Positions 48,051-57,574 of a stretch of DNA of 64,000 nucleotides are shown here, piece by piece. A model generated the notes under the pieces. It saw only the letters and a list, made by a program, of their open reading frames with translations. It searched no databases and was not told where the DNA came from. How positions within the stretch are numbered: position 1 is the stretch's first letter; each line of letters starts with the position of its first letter. Location of the stretch: the NCBI RefSeq assembly GCF_000772945.1, contig NZ_JPVN01000013.1, positions 60,815 to 124,814 on the forward strand, given 5' to 3'. Source of the DNA: Ureibacillus manganicus DSM 26584 (GTDB lineage: Bacteria > Bacillota > Bacilli > Bacillales_A > Planococcaceae). The translations under genes and the position numbers were made by a program.

Positions 48051-49565
48051 ATGAATCTATTAAAGAGGAAGTGGATGATCAGCACGATTGCGATTGTGAT
48101 TTTCAGTTTTTTGTTTCTAAGTACGCCAACAACAAAAGCTACAGAACAACAATATACTACCTCAACTTCAGAAGTATACGTGGATGGTAAGAAAGTTAAG
48201 TATCCTGTCTTGCCTATACTTAAAGACGGGACAACTTTAGTTCCATTTAGAGAGACTTTTGAGGCGATGGGGGCAACTGTTGAGTGGGATCCAAAAGAAT
48301 TTGCAGTTTTCGCAAATAAAGGAAACACAAACTTAAAATTGATAATTGATTCTACGACTGCTCAAATTAATGGTGAAACACGAAGTTTGATAGCTCCACC
48401 TATTTTATATAAAGGCAAAACAATGATTCCATTACGATTTGTAGGGGAAGCATTTGTTGGGGATGTTCAATATGACCCTAATAGCAAAAACATCAATATT
48501 ACGATGCCAAAATATGCTATTGAATTCTTTGCAAAAGAGCAAGGAAAGTTAACAAATGTAACTAATGTTCAGAATGTAATAATGTCTGGAAACAGAAGAT
48601 TATTAGTTAGTGATAATCCAGAAATATTAAGTCCAACTACTCTCAGTGGCGACAATGTTACTTTATCAAATGACATTGTCATGGTTAACCAAAGTACAAT
48701 GGATCATCGAGTGTTCGGCTGGCATATCAATCAATTCGATGAAGAAGTTACAGTGGGGATAACAATTGAAAATGTATCAAGTAATACCTCATTTAAAATA
48801 GACTCCCTAAAAGGAATAAAGAAAATTACCTCAACCGGATTTTACGACCTTGACGTAGGGCTTCCGATTTCAGAGGCTTTACTAGATGACCGATTAAATC
48901 AAATAAATTTAATAAACGAACCAATTATGCCTGGTCAATCATTAACTTTAGATAGTTTTCTATTGAAGCCAAATGAACTGGTTGGATTTTTATATGATCT
49001 AACGGTGACAAAAGAATCTGGTAACGGTGAGTTAACTTATGTAATCAGAACTGTAATTAGTAAGGATGGTAGTGACTTAACGGCAATAAAGTCATCACCA
49101 ATTAACCTAGATCATAAAAATCCACATCCACGTGGGGTGTGGTCAAGTTCTGAATTAATTGCAACATTACCTACCTACAATGTAAATGAAGGTGCAGAAC
49201 TGTCCTATACGATTTCGAATGGAGAAACAGATAATCTTTTTAACTCTGCAACTAGCTTAATAACTCCTTCTATTGCAAATAAAGGACATTTTGGTGCTGT
49301 TTATAAAATAAAAATCCCTTACATTAATCATTTTCATGAAGAAAACACTATACGAGTTAGACTCGGCAGTAGGGGCGGTTTATATAGCGGAACTGTTAAA
49401 ACGGCAGAAGGAATTTTCAATATTCCTCCCCTAGATCCTATGAAAGATGTTGTAAAAGTTATGGATTATCAAACAACGAATAATGAGGGCATTATTGAAC
49501 TCGACATTGTTCATGCAGGTGGCTCGTCGTTGCCGATAGTGATTAATATCATTACACTAGACTAG
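48051..49565 (+). CDS. Secreted protein with copper-amine-oxidase-type stalk domains
   Basis: Exported protein of 504 residues. A signal peptide covers about 1-30 (ISTIAIVIFSFLFLS, cleavage near TKA). It is followed by the paired Cu_amine_oxidN1 stalk repeats (about 37-155): DGTTLVPFRETFEAMGATVEW and GKTMIPLRFVGEAF (both split). The remaining 350 residues are beta-rich and unrecognised. In Firmicutes this N-domain is a cell-surface spacer and has no oxidase activity. ATG 48051 lies nine bases after GGAGG; the frame's TTG at 48042 touches that site. A terminator follows. Confidence 0.82.
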   Translation: MNLLKRKWMISTIAIVIFSFLFLSTPTTKATEQQYTTSTSEVYVDGKKVKYPVLPILKDGTTLVPFRETFEAMGATVEWDPKEFAVFANKGNTNLKLIIDSTTAQINGETRSLIAPPILYKGKTMIPLRFVGEAFVGDVQYDPNSKNINITMPKYAIEFFAKEQGKLTNVTNVQNVIMSGNRRLLVSDNPEILSPTTLSGDNVTLSNDIVMVNQSTMDHRVFGWHINQFDEEVTVGITIENVSSNTSFKIDSLKGIKKITSTGFYDLDVGLPISEALLDDRLNQINLINEPIMPGQSLTLDSFLLKPNELVGFLYDLTVTKESGNGELTYVIRTVISKDGSDLTAIKSSPINLDHKNPHPRGVWSSSELIATLPTYNVNEGAELSYTISNGETDNLFNSATSLITPSIANKGHFGAVYKIKIPYINHFHEENTIRVRLGSRGGLYSGTVKTAEGIFNIPPLDPMKDVVKVMDYQTTNNEGIIELDIVHAGGSSLPIVINIITLD

Positions 49566-49572
49566 TCATATA

Positions 49573-49603
49573 AACAAGGCACATCAAATCGATGTGCCTT
49601 GTT
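49573..49603. terminator. Bidirectional terminator
   Basis: Perfect 13-bp stem AACAAGGCACATC (49573-49585) / GATGTGCCTTGTT (49591-49603) between the convergent stalk-protein and ABC permease genes. Confidence 0.88.
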
Positions 49604-49607
49604 TTGT

Positions 49608-50546
49608 CTATGCAGTTACATCGCGTCTTATAAAGTACGTAAAGCTAACTGCTAAAAAGATAATAGCGTATACGATATTTACTACAATAGCAAAGTTCAA
49701 TGTTAAGTCTGGAATGATAGCCATCATTCCTGGTTGGAATTGTGTGAGGTCATTAGCAAACCAAATGAATTTAGCAAAATCATACCGTGCGATAAACATC
49801 GTAATTGCCGATCCCATAAGTAAAATGACAAGGGATAAACTGACTGCTAATGTACTTGAACCAAATATTGTACCGAGCATAAAGGCAAATATTGTGGTCA
49901 TAAATATCGACGCAGCATTTAACAGTATATTTTGCACAAAGTGTGTCTCTACAATTTGCTCAACAACTTGCCCGTTTACTACCGATAATGTAATCGCCTC
50001 ACCAGTGTTAAATAGAATGAAACTTCCGATAAGAGCAACTACAACACTTACAGCAAAGAGTGCAACTCCATATAAAAGGGATGCAACTAACTTTGACAAT
50101 AAAATTTTCCAACGTGCAACAGGGCGCGTTAATAACATTTTAATAGTTCCAGTCCCAAATTCATTGGATACAATTGATGCAGCAATAACCATTGTGAAAA
50201 TACCAACGACCGTTAAGATAAAGGATAACAAAAGATCTACAACTTGATGGAAAGTCGTCGCATCGACAGTTGGTAAATCATTGGCAATCCTATATTCAGT
50301 CATCAGGATTTCTTCATTGATATACTGAATGTCTTGTTCTGCTAGGCCTGGAAAGTTTAACTGTGCATTATACTCAGCAAGTCGTTTGTTATTTTCTTCT
50401 TGGCGAAGTTCTGGTGTGTTCTGGTCTACAGCAAAATATTTACTTATGCCTAGTAATGCGACTACACCCAAAAGTACTAAAATCATCATAATCCAAGCAT
50501 TTTTTTGTGCCCAAATTTTAATCCATTCATTTTTAACGAATCGCAT
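49608..50546 (-). CDS. yhcI: ABC transporter permease (YhcI-like, ABC-2 type)
   Basis: A 312-residue ABC-2 permease with six membrane segments; a large extracellular loop lies between helix 1 and 2 (about 38-100, Gln/Asn/Glu rich). It starts MRFVKNEWIKIWAQKN, typical of NatB/YhcI proteins. ATG 50546 lies seven bases after GGAGGT; a GTG five codons upstream is inside that site. The start overlaps the upstream ATPase gene by 14 bases. It is the last gene of the yhcEFGHI-like operon. Confidence 0.9.
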   Translation of the reverse strand: MRFVKNEWIKIWAQKNAWIMMILVLLGVVALLGISKYFAVDQNTPELRQEENNKRLAEYNAQLNFPGLAEQDIQYINEEILMTEYRIANDLPTVDATTFHQVVDLLLSFILTVVGIFTMVIAASIVSNEFGTGTIKMLLTRPVARWKILLSKLVASLLYGVALFAVSVVVALIGSFILFNTGEAITLSVVNGQVVEQIVETHFVQNILLNAASIFMTTIFAFMLGTIFGSSTLAVSLSLVILLMGSAITMFIARYDFAKFIWFANDLTQFQPGMMAIIPDLTLNFAIVVNIVYAIIFLAVSFTYFIRRDVTA

Positions 50547-51435
50547 CAATCGCACCTCCACCAGTCATTTCGATAAATTGATCTTCTAAACGTTTAGTAA
50601 TCGGTTGAATTGTATAGATATCAATACCTGCTTCCACAAGTTTGCGTACAAATTTTGGCACTTCATCTTTAGAAATCGTAACAACAAATCCATCATTTTG
50701 TGACTTGGCTTCTTCACCTGCTAAGCTAGCAAATTTCTCTTTCTGACCAACCTCTAGGTAGTATTCGCTAACCGTTTCTTCCGTTAACTCACGAATGTTA
50801 ATAATTTCACCGTTTTGAATTACAGCAATGCGATCAACAATTAGTTCAATTTCAGATAATAAATGGCTTGATACAACAATCGCTACATTGTCTTCCTTTG
50901 CAATTTTTTGTAAATACATACGAAACTCACGTATACCAGCTGGGTCAAGGCCATTTGTTGGCTCATCTAATATTAAAAACTTTGGACTATGCAACATTGC
51001 TTGTGCAAGACCAAGTCTTTGGCGCATCCCAAGGGAATAGGTTTTTACCTTTTCATGAATACGGTTTTCTAACCCAACATTCTTCACAACTTCATCGATC
51101 CGTGATTTCGGAACGTTATGCATGCGGGCAAAGTGCTGCAAGTTTTTATAACCGCTCATATATTTATACATTTCCGGATTTTCAACAATCACACCGACAT
51201 TGCTTATTGCTTGCTCAAAGTTTTTCTGCAGTGATGTTCCATTAATAATGACTTCTCCACTTGTAGGATGCATAAGTCCTGTCATCATACGGATTGTCGT
51301 TGTTTTCCCAGCTCCATTTGGCCCTAGAAAACCTGTAATTTGACCTGGATAAAAGTCTAAATTAACATTTTTTATTATGTGCTTTCCTTTAATCGTTTTG
51401 TTTAAATTTTTAACTTGCACAATTGGCGTTGTCAT
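50533..51435 (-). CDS. yhcH: ABC transporter ATP-binding protein (YhcH-like)
   Basis: A 300-residue ATPase of the BcrA/CcmA drug-export group. Walker A GPNGAGKT (about 38-45), signature YSLGMRQRLG (about 134-143) and Walker B LILDEPTNGLDP (about 153-164) are complete, with a C-terminal domain after about 215. Its ATG directly follows the stop of the upstream ATPase gene with no gap, showing coupling. It probably powers the downstream permease. Confidence 0.92.
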   Translation of the reverse strand: MTTPIVQVKNLNKTIKGKHIIKNVNLDFYPGQITGFLGPNGAGKTTTIRMMTGLMHPTSGEVIINGTSLQKNFEQAISNVGVIVENPEMYKYMSGYKNLQHFARMHNVPKSRIDEVVKNVGLENRIHEKVKTYSLGMRQRLGLAQAMLHSPKFLILDEPTNGLDPAGIREFRMYLQKIAKEDNVAIVVSSHLLSEIELIVDRIAVIQNGEIINIRELTEETVSEYYLEVGQKEKFASLAGEEAKSQNDGFVVTISKDEVPKFVRKLVEAGIDIYTIQPITKRLEDQFIEMTGGGAIDAIR

Positions 51436-52137
51436 TTAACGCACCCGCTTTCCGTATAGGTTTTTCATCCAATTGACTGTATCCTCGCCGCGCTCATGAC
51501 GTATTTCTTCTACAACATCCATCGCACAAAGATGACCGTCTTTTAGTAACATGACTTGATCTAAAATCGGCTCAACTTCATTCACTTCATGGGTTGAAAG
51601 AACAACAGAACAGTGCTCTGTATCAATGAATTTAATAATTGCTTTTAGTAAACTTTCTCTTGCTAATGGGTCAAGCCCAGCAAAAGGTTCATCCATAAGA
51701 TAAAGTTCGGCATTCCGCCCTAAAAATGCTGCTAATTTCATCCGTCCGCGATTTCCTTTGGAAAGGTTGCCTAGCTTCACATTTGTTGGGACCTGTAAAA
51801 AAGATGCGACTTCTTTTGCTTTTTCCTTTGAGAAGTCATCGAACTGGCTTTCATAGAAGGCAAACACTTCATCGCCTGTTTGTTTCTCATAAAACAAGTC
51901 GATATCGGGAAGGTATGCGATTTTATTCGTATGACGGCGAGTGACTTTTTCACCACCATTAAGTTCAATCTTTCCTGAAGATGGTGCTAAAATACCCGCC
52001 ATTAGTTTTAACAACGTCGATTTTCCACTACCATTTTCTCCAATTAGTCCAACAATCTGACCCTGGGGGATTGAAAAGGTTAACTGTTCTAAAATCGTTT
52101 TCCGTTTATATTGAAATGACAGTTGCTGTACCTCCAT
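51436..52137 (-). CDS. yhcG: ABC transporter ATP-binding protein (YhcG-like)
   Basis: A 233-residue ATPase with Walker A GENGSGKS (about 35-42), signature LSKGNRGRMKLA (about 128-139; LSGGQ is changed to LSKGN, which is known in YtrB/YhcG types) and Walker B LYLMDEPFAGLDP. I start it at ATG 52137 after AGGAGG; the frame is open 23 codons upstream but those overlap the GntR gene end. The gap to the GntR stop is one base. Confidence 0.9.
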   Translation of the reverse strand: MEVQQLSFQYKRKTILEQLTFSIPQGQIVGLIGENGSGKSTLLKLMAGILAPSSGKIELNGGEKVTRRHTNKIAYLPDIDLFYEKQTGDEVFAFYESQFDDFSKEKAKEVASFLQVPTNVKLGNLSKGNRGRMKLAAFLGRNAELYLMDEPFAGLDPLARESLLKAIIKFIDTEHCSVVLSTHEVNEVEPILDQVMLLKDGHLCAMDVVEEIRHERGEDTVNWMKNLYGKRVR

Positions 52138-52138
52138 A

Positions 52139-52504
52139 TTAATTGCCTCCTTTCTTACTTTTAAGCACTTCGATAATCTCATCAAGCGTAAAGCCAAAAG
52201 ACTCAATGGATGTGATGAACTGCATCGCCACTTGTTCTTTCATTTGTTCACGAATTGTGTGAATGACCCCATCATCCGTCGTTATAAATGTCCCCTGTCC
52301 TCGTTTTGTTTCAGTTAGCTCCATCATTTCCAACTCCTTATAAACGCGTTGCACCGTATTGACATTAACACCTGACTCAAGGGCAAATTCACGAACAGAG
52401 GCTAACTTGTCGCCCGGTTTAAGCTTCCCTTTTATGACATCCCCACAAATCGATTCAACAAGCTGTAAGTAAATGGGGCGATCCTTTGCAAAATCTATAG
52501 TCAT
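52139..52504 (-). CDS. yhcF: GntR-family regulator, YtrA subfamily (YhcF-like)
   Basis: A 121-residue winged-helix repressor: DRPIYLQLVESI (about 8-19), LASVREFALESGVNVNTVQRVYKELE (about 34-59, DNA-recognition helix), GQGTFIT wing. YtrA-type regulators lack a large effector domain and sit in front of ABC exporters that respond to cell-wall antibiotics. The ATG overlaps the stop of the upstream membrane-protein reading frame (ATGA), so translation was coupled to it before that frame acquired a stop. Confidence 0.92.
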   Translation of the reverse strand: MTIDFAKDRPIYLQLVESICGDVIKGKLKPGDKLASVREFALESGVNVNTVQRVYKELEMMELTETKRGQGTFITTDDGVIHTIREQMKEQVAMQFITSIESFGFTLDEIIEVLKSKKGGN

Positions 52505-53271
52505 CGTGTGATCACCCTTTCAATCCACTTGCATGACAGCATATAAACTAAAATAACTACCGCGGCCATAATAATTTCTTCAACGATATAAAAATCAAAA
52601 TACAATGACATTGCTATTTTGTTTTCAGCAAATGTCGGTAAGTATTTGTTAAGTTGTGATAGCGGCACTTTCCCGATTTGTAAAAATGGCTAGTTTGGTA
52701 AACGGTTTAGCAACTCGATTATGAAAAGAACCGCTATGAACAGCACGACATAACTTAGCTTTCCAATATATCTTGATAATTGGGTATTCAGAGCAATCCA
52801 TAAAAGAGTAATGACAATAAAGAAAATGTACATCGTGATTGCTAGAAACAGACCCGCAAAGCCAAAGACAAGGTATTGTAAGAACGTACCTACGATCAAA
52901 TCACCTACAAAAAACAATCCAATATAAGGAATAAAACATAATGCAATCATAGTAAGTCCATGATAGATAAGTTTCGCACCAACTAATGAATAAATTGACT
53001 GACTGTTATGAAGCCAGAGCTCTTTTAATTTAATGTCACGATTCAAACTACTTGAAAACAGACCAACAGAAAGTAATACAATCGAAACTGCTGCAACCAT
53101 GGACATTGATAAACGTACATCAGGTACATTGTAATAAGCCGTATTAGGGAAAAACTGAACAACTAGAAGTGGACCTAAAAACACAACAATCACTATAAGC
53201 GCAGCCAAACCATAATTGAATAACGCATAATTTCGATATTCCTGTACTAATAGACCAAGAAATTTCTGCAT
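52501..53271 (-). pseudogene. yhcE: YhcE-like membrane protein gene interrupted by an in-frame TAG
   Basis: The frame from ATG 53271 (RBS GGAGGT) encodes five or so membrane segments and stops at TAG 52692-52690 after RLPN. The same frame then stays open for 62 more codons (starting PFLQIGKVP) and includes another membrane helix ending MLSCKWIERVITR. It closes at TGA 52503-52501, overlapping the GntR ATG. The full length of about 256 codons is close to that of B. subtilis YhcE as I recall it (about 250). So a single nonsense change appears to have cut the last 63 codons. Readthrough, a recent mutation or a sequencing error are all possible. Confidence 0.75.
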
Positions 53272-53407
53272 ACTGAACCTCCTGTAATGGTGTACTAGTG
53301 ACATAGTACACTATAGATTTAAGAAGTGCAAGGAGAAAAGTAAATTTTTTGAAATAAAGGTGTTTGTTATGGCTGGTAGTTGTGGGGCTAGAAGCAGGTT
53401 AATTTTT

Positions 53408-53730
53408 GAGTTGCTCATAAATTGACAAATGTTGATCGTAACTGGGGAATTGTCGCTCATAAAGAGGCCGAAGTTGATCATAAACTTCGGAAAGTTGATC
53501 GTATTGCACGGCTAATTACAGAGTTGCTCATAAATTGACAAATGTTGATCGTAACTGGGGAATTGTCGCTCATAAAGAGGCCGAAGTCGCTCATAAACTT
53601 CGGAAAGTTGATCGTATTGCGCGGCTAACTATGGAGTTGCTCATAAGTTGTCAAAAGTCGCTCGTAACTCAGGAAAACTCGCTCATAAACTCCAGAAAGT
53701 TGATCGCAATCCCCAGCTAATTATATAGCT
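53408..53730. repeat. Tandem repeat array 3: 21-bp units within about 113-bp blocks
   Basis: GAGTTGCTCATAA recurs at 53408, 53521 and 53633 (113 and 112 bp steps). Each block is made of 21-bp subunits of the form TTGATCRTAA or TCGCTCATAA plus about 11 variable bases, in order 21-21-21-21-29; the third block has four. About 14 subunits are seen. The array lies between two genes on the minus strand, downstream of the sulfite-reductase-like gene and upstream of the yhcE-like gene. It has no strong palindrome and no coding frame of its own. Confidence 0.88.
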
Positions 53731-53739
53731 GTCCCCAAA

Positions 53740-53781
53740 ATTAAAAATAGGCGCTAATCCTTGATCCCAGGATTGCGCCTT
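53740..53781 (-). terminator. Terminator after the copA-linked gene
   Basis: AGGCGCTAATCC (about 53749-53760) pairs with AGGATTGCGCCT (53769-53780); on the minus strand TATTTTTAAT follows. It lies 12 bases from the stop of the sulfite-reductase-like gene. Confidence 0.8.
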
Positions 53782-53792
53782 ATCATTGTTTA

Positions 53793-54410
53793 TTAAGTTA
53801 TTAATACGTCTCTATCTATCCGTTTTAAAAACTTATTGAAAGTTTCTCGCTTTTTACCCAATTCCGAATAAACAGCAATAATCTTATCTACTGTATCGTA
53901 CAGTTCTTCGGGTGTAAGATTTTCCTTAAGTAAATAGCCTACCTCTGCGTCTTTCCCTTTTGCTTTTCCACCAATATATAAATTGTAATGGTCTCTGATT
54001 TTCATCACACCTATGTCGCTTAACATAGGTTCACCACATCCAACGGCACAACCTGTATAGGCAACTTTTAAAGTAAATGGAACAGCAACCCCAGCAATAC
54101 GACGATTTAACTCTTTTGCAACAGGCATTCCTTCTTCTTCCTCACCTTTGCAGAAATTACAGGTTCTTAAACTTTTTACGAAGTTTCCTACTGGATAACA
54201 TGCTAAACCGACACTCTGAAATTCTTCTATAATCTCATCTTTTTTAACTTCTGGAATTTCTATATAAAGTTGTTGGAAGGTCGTTAACTCAAGCTCATCA
54301 TCTTCATTCATATATTTTGATATTGTAAGAAGTTGTTTTGCGTTAAGTTTTGCTCCGAATCCTATTCCACCATTTATAGCAATCTTAACTTTTTCAACAT
54401 GATCCTCCAA
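53793..54410 (-). CDS. Small nitrite/sulfite-reductase-like protein
   Basis: A 205-residue protein equal to about half of a sirohaem nitrite/sulfite reductase. It has one ferredoxin-like half and the Fe-S region, with cysteine pairs CNFC (about 90-93) and CAVGC (about 127-131). The usual first pair is CX5C, but here it is CX2C. Whether sirohaem binds is unknown. I start it at TTG 54410 because GGAGGAAAAGC is properly spaced. The frame is open eight codons further. It follows copA by 25 bases, so it may be the last gene of the copper operon. Confidence 0.7.
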   Translation of the reverse strand: MEDHVEKVKIAINGGIGFGAKLNAKQLLTISKYMNEDDELELTTFQQLYIEIPEVKKDEIIEEFQSVGLACYPVGNFVKSLRTCNFCKGEEEEGMPVAKELNRRIAGVAVPFTLKVAYTGCAVGCGEPMLSDIGVMKIRDHYNLYIGGKAKGKDAEVGYLLKENLTPEELYDTVDKIIAVYSELGKKRETFNKFLKRIDRDVLIT

Positions 54411-54435
54411 AGCTTTTCCTCCATCCCCCAACACT

Positions 54436-56862
54436 CTATTTCTTTAATTTGACTCTTTGTAATCGCAATGAGTTTAATACAACCGATACAGAACTGAACG
54501 CCATCGCTGCGCCAGCAACCCACGGTGCAAGGAAACCTGCTGCTGCAATTGGAATTCCAACCGTATTATAGGCAAATGCCCAGAATAAGTTTTGTTTAAT
54601 ATTACGCATCGTTTTGCGACTCATTAAAATCGCATCGGCAATACTATTTAAGTCGCCTCGAATCAATGTTATGTCCGCTGCTTCCATCGCCACATCTGTA
54701 CCTGTACCAATAGCCATCCCTATATCAGCTGTGGCTAGCGCTGGTGCGTCATTAATTCCGTCACCGACCATTGCTACTTTTTTGCCTTGTTCTTGTAATT
54801 TTTTCACTTCTTCTGCTTTACCTTCAGGAAGTACCTCTGCAATGACTGCATCAACGCCGACCTCTTTACCAATTGCTTGGGCTGTACGCTCATTATCACC
54901 TGTCATCATAATTACCTTGATGCCCATTTGTTGTAAACGGTGGATAGCTTCTTTAGAGGTATCTTTAATTGTATCTGCTACTGCTACTAGCCCTGCATAT
55001 TTGCCGTTAATTCCAGTAAGCATTGCAGTTTTTCCATTGCGTTCTAATTCTTCCATGACAGGGAGAACAGATTGTATATCAATTCCATATTGCTGCATTA
55101 ATTTACGTGTACCAATTACAACGCCTTGACCTGAAATTGTTGCCTGCACACCATAACCAGGAATTGCTTCGAAGAATTGAACTTCACCAAGCTCAATGCC
55201 TTTATCTTGAATCCCCTGAACAATCGCTTGTGCCAATGGATGCTCAGATTGTTTTTCTGCAGCGCCTATTAGGGATAAAAATTTCTGTTCGTCTTGGCCA
55301 TCTGCTACGTAAACATCTGTTAATACAGGTTTACCATGTGTTACTGTCCCTGTTTTATCAACTACGACTGTGTCGATACTTTGTGTTTGTTCTAGATGTT
55401 CTCCACCTTTGAACAAAATACCAAATTCTGCTGCTCGACCTGAACCTGCCATAATAGATGTTGGTGTTGCTAAACCAAGCGCACATGGACATGCAATAAC
55501 AAGTATTGCGATTAATACTTCAAGTGCCGGTGTAAATTCACCTGGTCGAACCCAAATGATCCACACGAGGAATGTAAGGATAGCAATCCCTACAACGATA
55601 GGTACAAAAATACCTGAGATTTGATCCGCCATTCGTTGAATAGGTGCTTTTGAACCTTGTGCATCTTCTACTACTTTAATAATTTGGGCTAATGCTGTAT
55701 CACGACCAACTTTTGTCGCTTTCATTTTGAGGAAACCGTTTTTGTTAATAGTTGAGCCGTATAATACGTCACCAGCTTTTTTATCTACCGGCAAACTTTC
55801 ACCAGTTAACATAGATTCATCAACTGCTGTTGTTCCTTCTATTACTTCACCATCGACTGGGATTTTTTCACCTGGTTTTACTAAAATGATGTCACCAATA
55901 ACGACTTCTTCTAAAGGTACTTCTTTTTCAACTCCATCACGAACGACAATAGCTGTTTTTGCTTGAAGACCCATTAATTTTTTAATTGCTTCAGATGAAC
56001 GACCTTTTGCTTTAGCCTCAAATAATTTTCCTAAAAGAATCAGTGTGATTAAAACTGCACTTGTCTCAAAGTATAAGTGTGGTGCATGGTGAGTTCCACT
56101 AGTAGCAATGGCTTGATATACGCTATAAAAATAGGCAGCTGAAGTACCCATTGCAACGAGTACATCCATGTTTGCACTACCATTTCGTAGTGATTTATAG
56201 GCACCTACATAAAACTGTTTTCCGATAATAAATTGTACCGGTGTTGCCAATAACATTTGGAACCATGGATTCATTAACAAATCGGGTACATATAAAAATG
56301 ATGTAAACGAAAAGTGTCCGACCATCGTCCATAATAATGGCAAGGATAAAATCGCTGAAAATAAAAATTTACGTTGTTGATCTTTAATGTGCTTTTCACG
56401 GTAATCTACCTGCTCTTTTTCGTCTTGCTTTTGATGAGCACCGTAACCAAGCTTTTCAACCTTTGCAATAATGTCTGAAATCGTTACTTCAGATGGGTTA
56501 AATTCTATTGTTGCTTTTTCAAGTGCTAAATTGACATTCGCAATTGCAACTCCATCCATTTTATTTAACCCTTTTTCTATACGTGTTGCACAGGCAGCAC
56601 AAGTCATACCTGTAATATCAAATTCCGCTTTTTGTTTTACTACCCCGTAGCCAAGTGCTTCAATTTTCTTTTCAAAATCAGCTTCACTTAGTTTCGAAGG
56701 ATCATATTTAATGGATGATTTTTCAAGTGCTAAATTAACGGTTGCCTGCTCGACACCCTCCATTTTGTTTAATCCTTTTTCTATACGTGTTGCACACGCA
56801 GCACAAGTCATACCGGTAATTTGAATACTCGCTTCTTTTACCTTACTAGCTTCTGTACTCAT
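54436..56862 (-). CDS. copA: Copper-exporting P1B-type ATPase CopA
   Basis: Cu(I) exporter of about 808 residues. Two N-terminal heavy-metal domains each carry GMTCAACA (about 17-24 and 85-92). The core shows [14 protein letters not shown] (metal-transport CPC), DKTGT (phosphorylated Asp), SEHPLAQAI and TGDGINDAP (here GDGINDAP). I prefer ATG 56862 with GGAGG ten bases upstream. The ATG at 56880 lies inside the CsoR-type operator and has only AAGGGT next to it. It follows copZ in a csoR-copZ-copA order. Confidence 0.95.
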   Translation of the reverse strand: MSTEASKVKEASIQITGMTCAACATRIEKGLNKMEGVEQATVNLALEKSSIKYDPSKLSEADFEKKIEALGYGVVKQKAEFDITGMTCAACATRIEKGLNKMDGVAIANVNLALEKATIEFNPSEVTISDIIAKVEKLGYGAHQKQDEKEQVDYREKHIKDQQRKFLFSAILSLPLLWTMVGHFSFTSFLYVPDLLMNPWFQMLLATPVQFIIGKQFYVGAYKSLRNGSANMDVLVAMGTSAAYFYSVYQAIATSGTHHAPHLYFETSAVLITLILLGKLFEAKAKGRSSEAIKKLMGLQAKTAIVVRDGVEKEVPLEEVVIGDIILVKPGEKIPVDGEVIEGTTAVDESMLTGESLPVDKKAGDVLYGSTINKNGFLKMKATKVGRDTALAQIIKVVEDAQGSKAPIQRMADQISGIFVPIVVGIAILTFLVWIIWVRPGEFTPALEVLIAILVIACPCALGLATPTSIMAGSGRAAEFGILFKGGEHLEQTQSIDTVVVDKTGTVTHGKPVLTDVYVADGQDEQKFLSLIGAAEKQSEHPLAQAIVQGIQDKGIELGEVQFFEAIPGYGVQATISGQGVVIGTRKLMQQYGIDIQSVLPVMEELERNGKTAMLTGINGKYAGLVAVADTIKDTSKEAIHRLQQMGIKVIMMTGDNERTAQAIGKEVGVDAVIAEVLPEGKAEEVKKLQEQGKKVAMVGDGINDAPALATADIGMAIGTGTDVAMEAADITLIRGDLNSIADAILMSRKTMRNIKQNLFWAFAYNTVGIPIAAAGFLAPWVAGAAMAFSSVSVVLNSLRLQRVKLKK

Positions 56863-56878
56863 TATCTTCTCTACCTCC

Positions 56879-56895
56879 ATACCCTTATGGGGTAT
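56879..56895. promoter_or_regulatory. CsoR-type operator in front of copA
   Basis: ATACCC (56879-56884) and GGGTAT (56890-56895) form a perfect 6-bp dyad with a 5-base spacer, the ATACCCnnnnnGGGTAT pattern of copper-sensing CsoR sites. It lies between copZ and the preferred copA start. Confidence 0.8.
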
Positions 56896-56932
56896 ATTTT
56901 CTTGAAAATGAGAGAGTGCTTTGGCAGCACTC

Positions 56933-57139
56933 TTATACTACATCATAACCTTGGTCGTCAATCGTTTCTTTAATTTTATCAACGGATACTTGAGATTCAT
57001 TAAAAGATACTTCAACTTGAGCAGCTTCTAAATTTACTTTTACTTCGTTAACGCCCTCTAATGTACCAACGCTTCCTTCTATAGCTTTTACACAATGACC
57101 ACATGACATTCCTTGAACGTTTAATGTTACATTTTCCAT
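56933..57139 (-). CDS. copZ: Copper chaperone CopZ
   Basis: A 68-residue HMA-domain chaperone with the Cu(I) ligand pair in GMSCGHC (C13 and C16) near the N-terminus. It hands copper to the metal domains of CopA encoded next. ATG follows AAGGAGAG. A CsoR-like dyad lies 36 bases upstream. Confidence 0.96.
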   Translation of the reverse strand: MENVTLNVQGMSCGHCVKAIEGSVGTLEGVNEVKVNLEAAQVEVSFNESQVSVDKIKETIDDQGYDVV

Positions 57140-57174
57140 CGTTTTTTCTCTCCTTAAATTATATTTATCGTAAT

Positions 57175-57191
57175 ATACACCACAGGGGTAT
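57175..57191. promoter_or_regulatory. CsoR-type operator in front of copZ (imperfect)
   Basis: ATACACCACAGGGGTAT matches the CsoR dyad with one mismatch in the left arm (ATACAC for ATACCC). It lies between the csoR stop and the copZ ATG, so copZ likely has its own copper-induced promoter. Confidence 0.65.
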
Positions 57192-57207
57192 ATTGAACTT
57201 AAAAAAA

Positions 57208-57540
57208 TTATTTTTTCATTAACTTTTGAATTGTTACAACTAATTCATCGAGTACTGCCTCATCGCCTTCAGAAAGACGATCAACAACACATCCCTTTAA
57301 ATGGCCTTCTAAAAGAATTTTGGCTACACTATTTAATGCAGATTGTGTGGCAGAAAGTTGAGTAATAACATCATCACAGTAAGTGTCTTTATCAATCATT
57401 CCTTTGATTCCTCTGATTTGGCCTTCAATACGATTTAACCGATTTGTTAAATCCTTCTTAACACGTTCTGGATGATGGCTTTTACGACAAGACGTATCGT
57501 CATTGGAATGACATGCTACTTCATTTTCATTGTTTTCCAC
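57208..57540 (-). CDS. csoR: Copper-sensing repressor CsoR
   Basis: Helical DUF156-family repressor that releases DNA on Cu(I) binding. The three ligands are visible as Cys in DTYCDDVI and His and Cys in EGHLKGC (HX3C). It has an extra N-terminal tail CHSNDDTSCRKSHH ahead of RVKKDLTNRLNRIEGQ that is absent from B. subtilis CsoR as I recall it and could add a metal site. I start at GTG 57540, seven bases after AGGGGGG; a GTG three codons upstream overlaps that site. Its own operator-like dyad lies upstream. Confidence 0.92.
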   Translation of the reverse strand: MENNENEVACHSNDDTSCRKSHHPERVKKDLTNRLNRIEGQIRGIKGMIDKDTYCDDVITQLSATQSALNSVAKILLEGHLKGCVVDRLSEGDEAVLDELVVTIQKLMKK

Positions 57541-57574
57541 CTGAGTCACCCCCCTAACTTAATTACATATTACT

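Noticed and set aside
49594..50247. 217-codon plus-strand frame opposite the ABC permease
   Set aside because: Antisense shadow of a membrane-protein gene, which overlaps the terminator stem and lacks a ribosome site.
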